Origin: Desulfobacter hydrogenophilus | Lineage (GTDB): Bacteria; Desulfobacterota; Desulfobacteria; Desulfobacterales; Desulfobacteraceae | Length of the DNA stretch: 64,000 nt | Direction of reading: 5' to 3' | NCBI RefSeq assembly: GCF_004319545.1 | Contig: NZ_CP036313.1 | Span: forward strand, 3,412,501-3,476,500 | The notes under the pieces: model-generated | Database searches by the model: none | What the model was told of the DNA's origin: nothing | The model's input: the letters and a program-made list of their open reading frames with translations, nothing else | Part shown: piece by piece, positions 1 through 8,690 of the stretch | Layout of the letters: each line of letters begins with the position of its first letter | Position numbering within the stretch: position 1 is the stretch's first letter | Translations under genes and position numbers: made by a program

Positions 1-411
1 GAACTGTCCGATTTAAAACAGATCGATCTGGTTCCTTTTGAAGCTGCAAAAAAAGCAGGCGTTTCAGGGATTATGATGTCCCATATCTTGTACCCCAAGA
101 TAGATCCAGACTGGCAGGCCAGTCTGTCAAAGACCTTTGCATACGATCTATTAAGAACGGATATGGGATATCAGGGCCTTGTCATGACCGACGATCTTGA
201 CATGAAGGCCATCAACCATGATATGGATACCTGTATTCAAAGGATCATGGCTGCACAAATAGACATGGCGCTTGTCTGCCATGCCGGACCCAATATTGCC
301 GAAGCCAGGGACGCCGTGATGCGATATCTTGAAAATGACAGGGAAATGTTTGAATCAGGTCGGACCTGTGTGAAACGGATTATAGCGGCCAAGGAAAGTT
401 TTTTTGGTTGA
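1..411 (+). CDS. nagZ: Beta-N-acetylhexosaminidase (GH3), C-terminal part
   Basis: The reading frame is open from the first base, so this is the 3' end of a gene that starts before the window. About 136 residues are visible. They carry the glycoside hydrolase family 3 pattern: an IMMSHILYP segment, an LS pair, then GLVMTDDLDMKAI, which matches the region around the catalytic aspartate in NagZ-type enzymes. NagZ removes beta-1,4-linked N-acetylglucosamine from muropeptides during cell-wall recycling in the cytoplasm. The family assignment is firm. The exact substrate is inferred, because other GH3 hexosaminidases look alike in this part. Confidence 0.85.
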   Translation, partial: ELSDLKQIDLVPFEAAKKAGVSGIMMSHILYPKIDPDWQASLSKTFAYDLLRTDMGYQGLVMTDDLDMKAINHDMDTCIQRIMAAQIDMALVCHAGPNIAEARDAVMRYLENDREMFESGRTCVKRIIAAKESFFG

Positions 412-529
412 TGCTATTTTTTAAATTTTGCTTCTGCTCGAATTTATGATCTGGAACAAAAAAAACATGTAGTGTCTGAAGGAAAACTATTTTGGGACGC
501 AGAGTAGTTGCCCATCTGCGGCGTTGGGG

Positions 530-1555
530 TCAAACAATAGGAACCACAGATTTTATCCGGGAATACACATCATCTCCCAAGCCGCATACCTGGTTGTCCC
601 GGATCATTTCCCAACCTCTGGCTGCAATCATGGCCGCATTATCTCCGCACAAGGACAAGGGGGGTGAAAATACTTTCATTTTATACCGTTCAGCCCTTTT
701 AGAAAGGATGTCAACAAAGGTTCGGTTGGCAGAAACTCCGCCTGCAATGCCGATGTCGAAGCAGTTTTTATTCTTGGCTGCGGCAATAAGTTTTGTGGAC
801 AGCACATCAATGACAGCCATTTGGAATCCGGCTGCCACATGGGCGGGCCGGCCTTGGCTCATATCCGGACCCATATCAGGGTGTTCATGCAGGTGCCGGG
901 CCACCGCAGATTTAAGTCCGCTAAAACTAAAGTCAAAGTTGTCTTTTTTAAGCATGCTTCTGGGAAATTTGATTTTTTCAGGGTCCCCGTTTTTTGCCAG
1001 GGCTTCAATGGCAGGTCCGCCCGGATAGCTTAATCCCATCATTTTGGCCACCTTGTCAAAGGCCTCTCCTGCCGCATCATCCCGGGTCTGGCCCATGAGG
1101 GTGAATGCGCCGGGCCCTTTTACAAGATAAATATTGGTGTGTCCGCCTGATACCACAAGGGCGATGAATGGGAAGCTGGGGCGGTGATCCAAAAGCTGTA
1201 AAGAGCAGATATGGGCTTCAAGATGATTAACACCGGCCAGGGGCAGATTTCGTGCCCAAGCCAGGGCTCTGGCATAGGAAAATCCCACCAGAAGTGCGCC
1301 TATCAGTCCGGGACCTTGGGTGGCGGCAATGCCGTCAATGTCATCCAAGCTGACACCAGCCTGCGCCAGAGCCTGGTCCACCACCGGATCTATGGCCTCA
1401 ATGTGCATACGCGATGCAAGTTCCGGCACCACACCGCCGTATATGGCATGGGTGGACACCTGGGAGGAGACAACAGACGAGCGCGTGCGTACACCGTCTT
1501 CCACGACTGCTGCTGCAGTTTCGTCGCAGGATGATTCAATCCCGAGAATGAGCAT
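530..1555 (-). CDS. tsaD: tRNA N6-threonylcarbamoyladenosine synthase subunit TsaD
   Basis: The product is 341 residues, the usual length for TsaD/Kae1/Gcp. It starts with LGIESSCDETAAAVV and holds the metal-binding NHLEAH motif near residue 110, then VVSGGHTN and the GGVSANR motif near the C-terminus. TsaD transfers the threonylcarbamoyl group to A37 of tRNAs that read ANN codons, working with TsaB, TsaE and TsaC. The gene lies 23 bases downstream of purM on the same strand and is probably co-transcribed with it. None of the partner tsa genes is in this window. Confidence 0.97.
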   Translation of the reverse strand: MLILGIESSCDETAAAVVEDGVRTRSSVVSSQVSTHAIYGGVVPELASRMHIEAIDPVVDQALAQAGVSLDDIDGIAATQGPGLIGALLVGFSYARALAWARNLPLAGVNHLEAHICSLQLLDHRPSFPFIALVVSGGHTNIYLVKGPGAFTLMGQTRDDAAGEAFDKVAKMMGLSYPGGPAIEALAKNGDPEKIKFPRSMLKKDNFDFSFSGLKSAVARHLHEHPDMGPDMSQGRPAHVAAGFQMAVIDVLSTKLIAAAKNKNCFDIGIAGGVSANRTFVDILSKRAERYKMKVFSPPLSLCGDNAAMIAARGWEMIRDNQVCGLGDDVYSRIKSVVPIV

Positions 1556-1578
1556 GGGTTTAATTTCCGACAGGATAA

Positions 1579-2634
1579 TCAGACGTACTGGGTCTGGTTC
1601 TCGTTGTTTTCCCTTTCCAGGATTTCACCTATCAGATAAGCTTTTTCTTCCATGGCGCTTAGTCTGTCCATGACTTCCTGGGCGGATTTTTCAGGGACCA
1701 CCACCACCATGCCGATGCCGTTGTTAAAGGTTCTGTGCATGTCATGTTCCGGCACATTGCCTTCCTGTTGGATGATGTTGAATATGGGGGGAATCTGCCA
1801 TGATCCGTTATGAATGATGGCCTTGCATGCCTGGGGAATAACCCGGATAATGTTTTCATCTATACCGCCGCCTGTGATGTGAACCAGCCCGTGAACAGGC
1901 AGGTCGCGCATTAAGCTCAAAATGGTATATACATATATGATGGTGGGTTTGAGCAGTTCTTCTCCAAGCGTGCCATCAAGATCTTGTAGACGGGTATTGA
2001 CGTCATACCCGCATTTGTCAAAGAAAACTTTGCGCACTAAAGAAAATCCATTGGAATGAACCCCTGAAGAGGCAATGCCGATGAGTTTGTGCCCTGGCCG
2101 AATGTAGGAGCCGTCAATGATTTTGTCATTGTCAACAATGCCAACGGAAAAACCTGACAAATCATATTCGCCCCCTTGGTACATGCCGGGCATTTCAGCC
2201 GTTTCACCGCCGATCAGTGCACAGCCGGCCTGGGTGCAGCCTTGGGCAATACCTGAAATTATTTTTTCAGCTACGGAGTTATCCAGTGTGCCCATGGCAA
2301 GATAATCCAGAAAAAATAAGGGCTTAGCCCCCTGGACAATGATGTCGTTGACGCACATGGCCACCAGGTCTATACCGATGGTGTCGTGCTTGTTCATCTG
2401 GAATGCGATTTTCAGCTTGGTACCTACACCGTCTGTGGAACTAACCAGTACCGGGTTAGAAATATTGGTCAGGTTCAAGGAAAAAAGTCCGCCGAAACCA
2501 CCAATGTCTCCCATGACACCGGCTCGTGGGGTAGATTGGGCAATACTTTTTATCCGGTCTACCAGCTGAGTGGCTTTATCAATATCAACGCCGGAATCCG
2601 CATATGTCAAAGAGTCGTTCATCTTATATTTCAC
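1579..2634 (-). CDS. purM: Phosphoribosylformylglycinamidine cyclo-ligase
   Basis: This 351-residue protein is a full-length PurM (AIR synthetase), which closes the imidazole ring in purine synthesis using ATP. Visible signatures are TYADSGVDID near the start, SSTDGVGTKLK (substrate and ATP loop), GGETAEMPGMY, SSGVHSNGFSLVR and a C-terminal GGGIDENIIRVIP segment. A second ATG four codons in (MNDSLTYADSG) is an equally plausible start. It is divergent from hom, with about 150 bases between, and is followed by tsaD on the same strand. Confidence 0.97.
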   Translation of the reverse strand: MKYKMNDSLTYADSGVDIDKATQLVDRIKSIAQSTPRAGVMGDIGGFGGLFSLNLTNISNPVLVSSTDGVGTKLKIAFQMNKHDTIGIDLVAMCVNDIIVQGAKPLFFLDYLAMGTLDNSVAEKIISGIAQGCTQAGCALIGGETAEMPGMYQGGEYDLSGFSVGIVDNDKIIDGSYIRPGHKLIGIASSGVHSNGFSLVRKVFFDKCGYDVNTRLQDLDGTLGEELLKPTIIYVYTILSLMRDLPVHGLVHITGGGIDENIIRVIPQACKAIIHNGSWQIPPIFNIIQQEGNVPEHDMHRTFNNGIGMVVVVPEKSAQEVMDRLSAMEEKAYLIGEILERENNENQTQYV

Positions 2635-2713
2635 CTATGGCATTTAAAAGATCTGTTAATCCCTTTAAAGTCGTCAATCATACGCCCAAAGCCCGTAAAA
2701 AGTCAAAAGCTTT

Positions 2714-2743
2714 TTGACAAGGGATACCTGGATGAAGTATTAA
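2714..2743 (+). promoter_or_regulatory. Candidate sigma-70 promoter upstream of hom
   Basis: A TTGACA box at 2714-2719 is followed, after an 18-base spacer, by TATTAA at 2738-2743. The predicted start site lies about 40 bases before the hom start codon. It is supported only by the match to consensus and its position in the purM/hom divergent gap. Confidence 0.5.
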
Positions 2744-2788
2744 ATGGATAATTTTTAAACACGGGACTATTTTGGAGAAAATATCTTC

Positions 2789-4102
2789 ATGAAAACAATT
2801 CATATCGGCATACTTGGATTTGGTGTAGTAGGGGCAGGTGTGGCAAAATTGCTCAAGGAAAAAAAAGAACTGCTTGAATCTCGAATCGGCGCCTGTCTGA
2901 ACCTTAAAGCCATTGCTGACCTTGACATTATAACGGATCGGGGTGTCGATCTGACCGGTACCCAATTAACAACCGATGCCACATCAGTTATTGATGACCC
3001 TGACATTGACATTATTGTGGAGCTTATCGGCGGGCAAACCGTAGCCAGGGATTTTATTCTTAAGATTCTTGAAAACAAAAAGCATGTGGTGACCGCAAAT
3101 AAGGCACTTTTGGCTGGTTTTGGTAATGAACTGGTTCGCATTGCCGGAAAAAATCAGGTTGATTTGGCATTTGAAGCCTCCTGTGGGGGATGCATGCCTG
3201 TTATAAAAAGCCTGAGGGAATCTTTGGTTGCCAACGACATTCATGCCATGTGTGGAATCCTCAACGGTACCTGCAATTATATTTTAAGCAAGATGACCCG
3301 GGATGGCTCTCTGTTTGAGGATGCTTTAAAAAAGGCTCAGGAGTTGGGGTTTGCAGAGGCTGAACCGTCCCTGGATGTGGATGGATATGATACGGCTCAT
3401 AAACTTGCCATTTTGAGTGCCCTGGCCCATGGTATGGAAATCAACCTTGATGATATTCATGTGGAGGGTATCCGGAACATCGGTCCGACTGATATTGGGT
3501 TTGCAAGAGATTTCGGCTATACTATTAAACTGCTTGCCATAGGAAAAAAACATGCGAATCATGTTGAAGCCCGGGTACATCCGACCATGATTCCCTGTTC
3601 CAATCCTTTATCCCATGTGGATCATTCCATGAATGCAATTGCCATTGATGCAGACGCCACAGGCAGAACCATGCTTTATGGTCACGGGGCAGGCATGATG
3701 CCCACAGCCTCGGCTGTCCTTTCGGATATAGCCGATATTGCCAGAAACATTATTACCGATACCCGGCGCAGGGTTCCCACTTTGGGGTGTCCCGAAGAAA
3801 ATATTCGAAAAACACCTATTCTGCCCATGGCCCAGTTGTCCACCCGGTATTATCTGCGTTTTGAGGCCCAGGACCATCCGGGTGTCTTGTCTACAATTTC
3901 AGGTGTTTTAGGTGAAAATGATATCAGCATAAAATCTGTCCATCAAAAAGGGCGTAATGCCAATGGTCAGGTGCCCATTGTCATGCTGACTCATTTGGCC
4001 AAGGAAAGTAGGGTTCAAACGGCCCTTGCCCAAATTGTTCAAACAGACTGCGTGTTGGGACAACCTGTTGTTATCCGCATTGAAGATGACGACACTGAGT
4101 AG
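2789..4102 (+). CDS. hom: Homoserine dehydrogenase with C-terminal ACT domain
   Basis: The product is 437 residues and reduces aspartate semialdehyde to homoserine in the threonine and methionine pathway. The N-terminal Rossmann fold is seen as GILGFGVVGAGV, the catalytic region as TANKALLA and LNGTCNYILSKM, and the substrate site as DVDGYDTAHKLAILS. The last 75 or so residues (YYLRFEAQDHPGVLSTISGVL) form an ACT domain, which usually senses threonine. One oddity is the segment EASCGGCMPVI, where the family usually has a Val and a Gly in place of the two Cys. It heads an apparent operon with thrH and rfaE1. Confidence 0.96.
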   Translation: MKTIHIGILGFGVVGAGVAKLLKEKKELLESRIGACLNLKAIADLDIITDRGVDLTGTQLTTDATSVIDDPDIDIIVELIGGQTVARDFILKILENKKHVVTANKALLAGFGNELVRIAGKNQVDLAFEASCGGCMPVIKSLRESLVANDIHAMCGILNGTCNYILSKMTRDGSLFEDALKKAQELGFAEAEPSLDVDGYDTAHKLAILSALAHGMEINLDDIHVEGIRNIGPTDIGFARDFGYTIKLLAIGKKHANHVEARVHPTMIPCSNPLSHVDHSMNAIAIDADATGRTMLYGHGAGMMPTASAVLSDIADIARNIITDTRRRVPTLGCPEENIRKTPILPMAQLSTRYYLRFEAQDHPGVLSTISGVLGENDISIKSVHQKGRNANGQVPIVMLTHLAKESRVQTALAQIVQTDCVLGQPVVIRIEDDDTE

Positions 4103-4193
4103 TGCATAGCTATTTGCGTTGTAATTATGCCCCGGTATCCGGGATAAAAGTAGAAGCATCGATAGATTAAACAAGACAAGAAGGGTTAAAGGA

Positions 4194-4799
4194 ATGAAAA
4201 TACTTGTTGCAGATCTGGAAGGGGTCTTTTTGCCTGAAATCTGGATCAATGTGGCCAAAAAAACCGGGATTGAGGAACTTAAACTGACCACCCGGGATAT
4301 CAGCGATTATGATGTGCTCATGACTAAGCGTCTGTCCATACTTGATGAGCATAATCTGACACTTAAGGATATCCAGGCCGTCATTGCAGGTCTTGATCCC
4401 CTTGACGGCGCAAAGCAGATGCTGGACTGGATACGGAAACAAACCCAGATCATTATTCTGTCCGATACCTTTGAAGAGTTTGCCGGGCCGCTGATGGCAA
4501 AACTGGGCTTTCCTGCACTACTTTGCCATAACCTGACTGTGGACGCAACAAACCGTATTACCGGATACAATCTGAGAATAGATAATCAGAAAGCCCGGGC
4601 CGTTAAAGCCCTCCAAGGCCTGAACTATCATGTCATTGCATTTGGCGATTCCTACAATGATACCGGTATGATCCAGGCGGCAGACCAGGGTTTTTTCTTT
4701 AGGCCCCCTGAATCCATTACCGAGGATTTTCCTGATATTCCCATTACCCGCTCCTATGATGAGCTTAAGGTCATGCTTACCAATCTTTTGGCAAACTGA
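4194..4799 (+). CDS. thrH: ThrH: phosphoserine phosphatase / homoserine phosphotransferase
   Basis: This is a 201-residue HAD-superfamily protein. It reads DLEGVFLPEIWINVAKKTGI at the start, the nucleophile motif DLEGV near residues 7-11, then ILSDTF (motif II) and FGDSYNDTGM (motif IV). These segments agree closely with Pseudomonas ThrH as I recall it, an enzyme that dephosphorylates phosphoserine and can pass the phosphate to homoserine. The position directly after hom suggests it supplies homoserine phosphate for threonine synthesis; no thrB kinase is in the window. Its stop codon abuts the ATG of rfaE1. Confidence 0.92.
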   Translation: MKILVADLEGVFLPEIWINVAKKTGIEELKLTTRDISDYDVLMTKRLSILDEHNLTLKDIQAVIAGLDPLDGAKQMLDWIRKQTQIIILSDTFEEFAGPLMAKLGFPALLCHNLTVDATNRITGYNLRIDNQKARAVKALQGLNYHVIAFGDSYNDTGMIQAADQGFFFRPPESITEDFPDIPITRSYDELKVMLTNLLAN

Positions 4800-5765
4800 A
4801 TGATAGACGTTGATAAATTTAAAGAGCTGCGGGTGCTTGTTATCGGGGACTTAATGCTCGATGAGTATCTGTGGGGAAGGGTTGAGAGGATTTCACCGGA
4901 AGCGCCTGTTCCTGTGGTGGCCGTGGAAAAAAAGAGCCATACACTGGGCGGAGCTGGCAATGTGATAAATAATCTTTCTGCCATGGGAGCAAAGGTTTTT
5001 GCCATGGGTGCCGTGGGTGCGGGGCCAGCCGGCCGTGACGTTTTAAAAAAGCTTGAAGCGTTGAGCGTTGATGTCACAGGAGTAATCAGTGAGCCGGATC
5101 GTCCCACAACACGGAAAACTCGAATCATTGCAGCTAGTCAACAAATGCTTCGCATCGACAGGGAGGTCAGCCACCGGATTAGTTCCCATACGCTTGATAT
5201 ATTAACCCGGATCATTGCCGGCTACATAGACAAAATGGATCTTGTTATTATTTCAGATTATGATAAGGGCCTTGTAACTCGTGAGCTTGTAGCCTTTATT
5301 GTTGATATATCAAAGAAATCAGGTGTTATGACCCTGGCAGATCCCAAGTCCATGGATTTTTCCAAATACATGGGGGTAACTGTTTTGACCCCAAATAAAA
5401 AAGAAGCTGCAATTGCCGCCGGTATACAAATTCAAACTCCTGAAGAGATGGCAGAGGCCGCAGCAAAGATAATTGCCCTGGCCGGGCTTGATAAACTTCT
5501 TATCACCTGCGGAAAGGCCGGCATGGTTCTATATGAAGCCGGAAAGCCTGCTGTTACTATTGCATCTAAAGCAAGGCAGGTCTTTGACGTGTCAGGGGCC
5601 GGGGATACGGTTATCTCTCTTTTGGGGCTGGGGCTGGCATCGGGCGCCACGTTTGAAGCGGCTGCCGGGTTGGCCAATCTTGCGGCAGGCATCGTGGTGG
5701 CCAAGGTAGGCACCGCAACCGCCTCTATTGATGAGTTAAAACAATGTCTTATGATAAATATTTGA
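4800..5765 (+). CDS. rfaE1: D-glycero-beta-D-manno-heptose-7-phosphate kinase
   Basis: This 321-residue PfkB-family sugar kinase matches the kinase half of HldE (RfaE domain I). It makes heptose 1,7-bisphosphate for the LPS core. Signatures are VIGDLMLDEYLWGRVERISPEAP at the start, the sugar-binding GGAGNVINNLSAMGA, LTPNKKEA, and the catalytic anion-hole motif GAGDTVIS with its Asp. The adenylyltransferase half of HldE is absent, so this is the stand-alone kinase. Its ATG follows the thrH stop codon directly. Confidence 0.93.
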   Translation: MIDVDKFKELRVLVIGDLMLDEYLWGRVERISPEAPVPVVAVEKKSHTLGGAGNVINNLSAMGAKVFAMGAVGAGPAGRDVLKKLEALSVDVTGVISEPDRPTTRKTRIIAASQQMLRIDREVSHRISSHTLDILTRIIAGYIDKMDLVIISDYDKGLVTRELVAFIVDISKKSGVMTLADPKSMDFSKYMGVTVLTPNKKEAAIAAGIQIQTPEEMAEAAAKIIALAGLDKLLITCGKAGMVLYEAGKPAVTIASKARQVFDVSGAGDTVISLLGLGLASGATFEAAAGLANLAAGIVVAKVGTATASIDELKQCLMINI

Positions 5766-5783
5766 ATTCGATAAAAATTGTGC

Positions 5784-5812
5784 TTGACTCAAACGATCCT
5801 TTGATCTATATT
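5784..5812 (+). promoter_or_regulatory. Sigma-70 promoter for tRNA-fMet
   Basis: TTGACT at 5784-5789 and TATATT at 5807-5812 are separated by exactly 17 bases. The expected transcription start falls a few bases before the tRNA at 5825. Strong consensus match and ideal placement. Confidence 0.75.
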
Positions 5813-5824
5813 CTCTCTCGTTGT

Positions 5825-5901
<77 letters not shown>

Positions 5902-5911
5902 AAAAAAATAG

Positions 5912-5946
5912 AGGCTCCCAGTGTTTTCGCTGGGAGCCTTTGTAGT
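5912..5946 (+). terminator. Rho-independent terminator after tRNA-fMet
   Basis: A perfect 10-base-pair stem (AGGCTCCCAG at 5912-5921 with CTGGGAGCCT at 5930-5939) encloses an 8-base loop and is followed by a short T-rich run. It ends the tRNA transcript. Confidence 0.8.
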
Positions 5947-5984
5947 TTATTGAAGAGGAAGAGGGCGTTTTTGTGACACTTTTT

Positions 5985-6218
5985 TTAATCCTCTTGTTTT
6001 TTTTCAACCGAAGCTAAAAATTGACTGCTATCGTTTCGTCCTTTTTGAGGAGCCCGGGCAGAATGATATCGAAAAATTATTTGCAAAGCAGAGTGCCCGA
6101 GCACGTTCTTTACCCAGCCAATATCGTCACCTGCTGAAATCATCATCGTGGCAAAGGGGTGACGGGTTTGAACTGGTGATCCGTAACTCAAAACAGCGTT
6201 TTCTATGGCTGGTTTCCA
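5985..6218 (-). pseudogene. C-terminal fragment of a tyrosine recombinase/integrase
   Basis: About 78 codons read WKPAIENAVLSYGSPVQTRHPFATMMISAG and then GWVKNVLGHSALQ and FRYH. These match the end of phage-type tyrosine recombinases: the RHPFAT box, the LGHSALQ box, and the Tyr nucleophile in FRYH. An in-frame stop lies just before the Trp, and the rest of the enzyme (about 250 residues) is missing. The fragment points towards tRNA-fMet and lies less than 100 bases from its 3' end, the usual place for an integrase beside its attachment site. It is therefore read as the relic of an integrated element. Confidence 0.75.
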
Positions 6219-6243
6219 TTTTTAGTATGGTGAAGATTTTGAA

Positions 6244-6927
6244 TTGAGACAATTGAGAATGATTAACCATTTTTTTAAGCTGTTGCATAAACCTGCAGCT
6301 AAACAGGTTTTCAATCCTTGGGTTGAGGTGGATAAAGAAAATGACATTGATAAAACCGCTCCCGGGAAAAGAGTGTTGAACCTGAAATGTTACCTGGAAG
6401 AACGTATAAATGCGGAATACCTACTTCTGGCAGAGGCGTTGGGGTATCAAGGCGGTCATTTTACAGGTATTCCCATGACCTCAGAACGGATTATTCTTGG
6501 GCATAAGACGGATCAAGGGATCGAACCTTATCATGTATGCAGATCACCGCTTTACAGGACAAGCAACACGAAGAAGCAGAAGGATGGTTTCAACGAACCT
6601 ACTGCAACAATTGTCTGGGGAAAGTTGATCAGCGAGGGATTGGACACAAGGAATTTTGTTCTCTGGAATGCCTTTCCCTGGCATCCATATAAAAAATCAA
6701 AAGGCTTATTGTCCAACAGGACGCCGACCAATACTGAGATGATGGGCGGGGCACAGGTGCTTGAGGCACTTTTACAGGCATTTGATTTTAAGAGAATCAT
6801 AGCGCTTGGCAATAAAGCTGATGGGTCCCTTAGAACCATGGGCATAAAAACAGAAAAAGTCAGGCATCCTGCCATGGGTGGGGCAGAACGTTTTAGGGAA
6901 CAGTTCTTAAAAATTGTAAAAAGATAG
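6244..6927 (+). CDS. Uracil-DNA glycosylase superfamily protein
   Basis: The product is up to 227 residues. A TTG at 6244 or the ATG at 6259 could be the start. It shows GHFTGIPMTSE, then VLWNAFPWHPY, then IIALGNKA and the closing VRHPAMGGAERF. This order (substrate loop with Pro, W-N-A-F-P segment, H-P-x-x-G motif) fits the UDG fold (pfam03167). The subfamily cannot be settled from sequence alone, so removal of uracil from DNA is probable but not certain. It stands alone between the integrase fragment and fmdB. Confidence 0.75.
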   Translation: MRQLRMINHFFKLLHKPAAKQVFNPWVEVDKENDIDKTAPGKRVLNLKCYLEERINAEYLLLAEALGYQGGHFTGIPMTSERIILGHKTDQGIEPYHVCRSPLYRTSNTKKQKDGFNEPTATIVWGKLISEGLDTRNFVLWNAFPWHPYKKSKGLLSNRTPTNTEMMGGAQVLEALLQAFDFKRIIALGNKADGSLRTMGIKTEKVRHPAMGGAERFREQFLKIVKR

Positions 6928-6990
6928 TGGGGGATACCGAATTCAAGGGAATAACTTGAATGAAAATTTCATCTATAAGGAGGTTTATTC

Positions 6991-7182
6991 ATGCCTATTT
7001 TTGAATACACGTGTAAAAAATGTGGGAAAGAGTTTGAGAGGGTTGTTTTTTCAAGTGAAGAAAAGGGAATCACTTGTCCTGAATGCAAAAGCAAGGATGT
7101 TAAAAAAAATATGAGCGCATCTACTTTTATGGGTGCAAGTATTGGTACCTGTGCAACGTCTTTCCCCAATGGCCCGTCATGA
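6991..7182 (+). CDS. FmdB-family zinc ribbon protein
   Basis: A 63-residue protein starting MPIFEYTCKKCGKEFE, with a second CPECKSKD pair. Two CxxC pairs form a zinc ribbon of the FmdB/putative regulatory protein family. A good ribosome-binding site (AAGGAGG) precedes the ATG. The C-terminal tail is short and low in complexity. The cellular role of the family is not established. Confidence 0.9.
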   Translation: MPIFEYTCKKCGKEFERVVFSSEEKGITCPECKSKDVKKNMSASTFMGASIGTCATSFPNGPS

Positions 7183-7230
7183 GCGCAATGAATGAATCTT
7201 CAGGTTGAAGATTAAAAAGAGCGATCCAAA

Positions 7231-7307
7231 TGGGGGGAGGGCATAGCCGTTCCCTTGGGATGTCTCAGCAACCCATAAGCATTTTCCGGTATTTACAATG
7301 CCCCCCA
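7231..7307. other. Possible structured RNA or terminator between convergent genes
   Basis: The arm at 7231-7244 (TGGGGGG, a short bulge, then GGCAT) can pair with ATGCCCCCCA at 7298-7307. Inside it a second small stem is possible (TGGG at 7256-7259 with CCCA at 7272-7275). It lies between the 3' ends of fmdB and the minus-strand gene at 7319. No T-run follows on either strand. I do not recognise it as a known RNA family. Confidence 0.35.
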
Positions 7308-7318
7308 GGAAGTAATAA

Positions 7319-7639
7319 TCAGAAATCCTCAATTGTCAGGATCATGAAAATATATTCACCATTATTAATATTAATGGTCAGATTAGCGCCCCTTACCTGG
7401 GCATAATAAATCCAAGCAGGCTTTTTTTGTGTACCGCATTCACGGGTGGGGTAAAATTCGCCTGTTTTTCCATTTTTCCAGGACAGAATCATGCAACTTT
7501 TGCTTTTTTTTTGTGCAATTTTTTTTGCTAAGGCTTCCGCCTGCTGAAAATTGAGGTTGGGATCATCTACGGTTTCTTCTATCACTTCATGGAATGTGTT
7601 GCCCGGATCTGAAAAAAATTGTGTCATTTTATTATCCAT
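7319..7639 (-). CDS. Small conserved-looking hypothetical (AF1514/DUF5619-like?)
   Basis: A 106-residue soluble protein with no signal peptide or membrane segment. It contains LNFQQAEALAKKIAQKKS, CMILSWKNGKTGEFYP and a C-terminal RGANLTININNGEYIFMI. The pattern of an N-terminal helix, a SW-x-x-x-x-G strand, a Cys-Gly, a KKPAW segment and a closing NNGEY strand resembles the small AF1514-type family of unknown function as I remember it. No function is proposed. The end faces fmdB. Confidence 0.6.
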   Translation of the reverse strand: MDNKMTQFFSDPGNTFHEVIEETVDDPNLNFQQAEALAKKIAQKKSKSCMILSWKNGKTGEFYPTRECGTQKKPAWIYYAQVRGANLTININNGEYIFMILTIEDF

Positions 7640-7684
7640 TCAGGAACGGGCCCTAAATAACTTGCCCATTTCTTAATATTACCG

Positions 7685-8605
7685 TCAAACAACAGACGAT
7701 GAATTAGATGTGCCACCCTGCTGATTTTTCATTGCCTCAATTAAAGCCCTGGTGCCGGGACCGGGTAGGCCGGTGCCGATAACATGGTCATTTACCTGGA
7801 TCACAGGCACGATGCCTTTGTTGGTTCCGGTGATGAACAGTTCAGAGGCAGACAGCAGGGTATCCAGGGAAAGATCCTGTTCAGAGACAGGAAATAGCTT
7901 TTCCCCAAGGGCCAGAACGGTTTTTCGGGTTATACCCTTGAGCACCCCATTTTCAGGTGTGACCAAGGTACCGTCAACCAGGGCAAATAGATTACTGGTG
8001 GTGCCTTCAAGAACCATGTTGTCCCGAGTCATATACAACGCCTCCACAGCACCTTGGGCCTTTGCCTTTTTTAAGGCCAGAACGGCTGGGATGTAATTGG
8101 TGGCCTTGGCATCGGGGAGCACACGCTGCTGGAAGAAGGTGATCACCTTGACGCCTTTTGTATACCACTGGGCAGGCAGGGCAGGAATATCAGTTGCCAG
8201 AATAATCAGTCTGGGATTATCCGCCGGGCTGAAAAAATCCGGGCTGGATCCCCCGGTCACAAGGATGCGGATATTAGCCTCATCCATATGTGTATTTTTT
8301 TCAATTACTTTCAGAACAAGTTCCTTGATCTCTTGTTTAGTCCATGCCGGTGTCAGACCGATTTTTGTGGCCGATGACAAAAGCCGGTCAATGTGCGCAT
8401 CAAGGCAGTAGGGTTTACCCCCGATTGTTCTGATAATATCGCAAACTGCATACCCCCTGAGCACAGCCAGATCATCCACAGGAATCATCGCCTTGTCCCA
8501 GGGTAGAAATTTTCCATCCACATAAACTGTTTTCAATGCAAATGCCTTTTGTAAAATTGAAAAATAAAGCCAGATATAGTAAAAACTCATAGTTAATATA
8601 CGCAT
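7685..8605 (-). CDS. Class IV aminotransferase (branched-chain or D-amino acid type)
   Basis: A fold-type IV PLP enzyme, up to 306 residues. It reads VYVDGKFLPWDKAMIPVDD, GYAVCDIIRTIGGKPYCLDAHIDRL, an ATNYIPAVLALKKAKAQGA segment carrying the PLP lysine (TNYIP is close to the KTxNY motif), and LEGTTSNLFAL. This fits branched-chain aminotransferase (IlvE), D-amino-acid aminotransferase or aminodeoxychorismate lyase; the three cannot be separated here. The first 23 residues from the ATG at 8605 are unlike the family. A TTG at 8536, preceded by AAAAGG, is a more likely start (LKTVYVDG). Confidence 0.88.
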   Translation of the reverse strand: MRILTMSFYYIWLYFSILQKAFALKTVYVDGKFLPWDKAMIPVDDLAVLRGYAVCDIIRTIGGKPYCLDAHIDRLLSSATKIGLTPAWTKQEIKELVLKVIEKNTHMDEANIRILVTGGSSPDFFSPADNPRLIILATDIPALPAQWYTKGVKVITFFQQRVLPDAKATNYIPAVLALKKAKAQGAVEALYMTRDNMVLEGTTSNLFALVDGTLVTPENGVLKGITRKTVLALGEKLFPVSEQDLSLDTLLSASELFITGTNKGIVPVIQVNDHVIGTGLPGPGTRALIEAMKNQQGGTSNSSSVV

Positions 8606-8690
8606 GCTTCGGCATGTTTCAATCGGAAAACAAAAATAGATCAGGAAAGCAAATTATTGCTTGACCAGCTCGACAAAGGAGAAAAACAAC

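Noticed and set aside
492..1673. Long plus-strand open frames opposite tsaD
   Set aside because: They are mirror frames of a well-identified gene and match no protein family.
7231..7307. SAM or other known riboswitch
   Set aside because: It lies downstream of both flanking genes and lacks the conserved core of the riboswitch classes I could compare.
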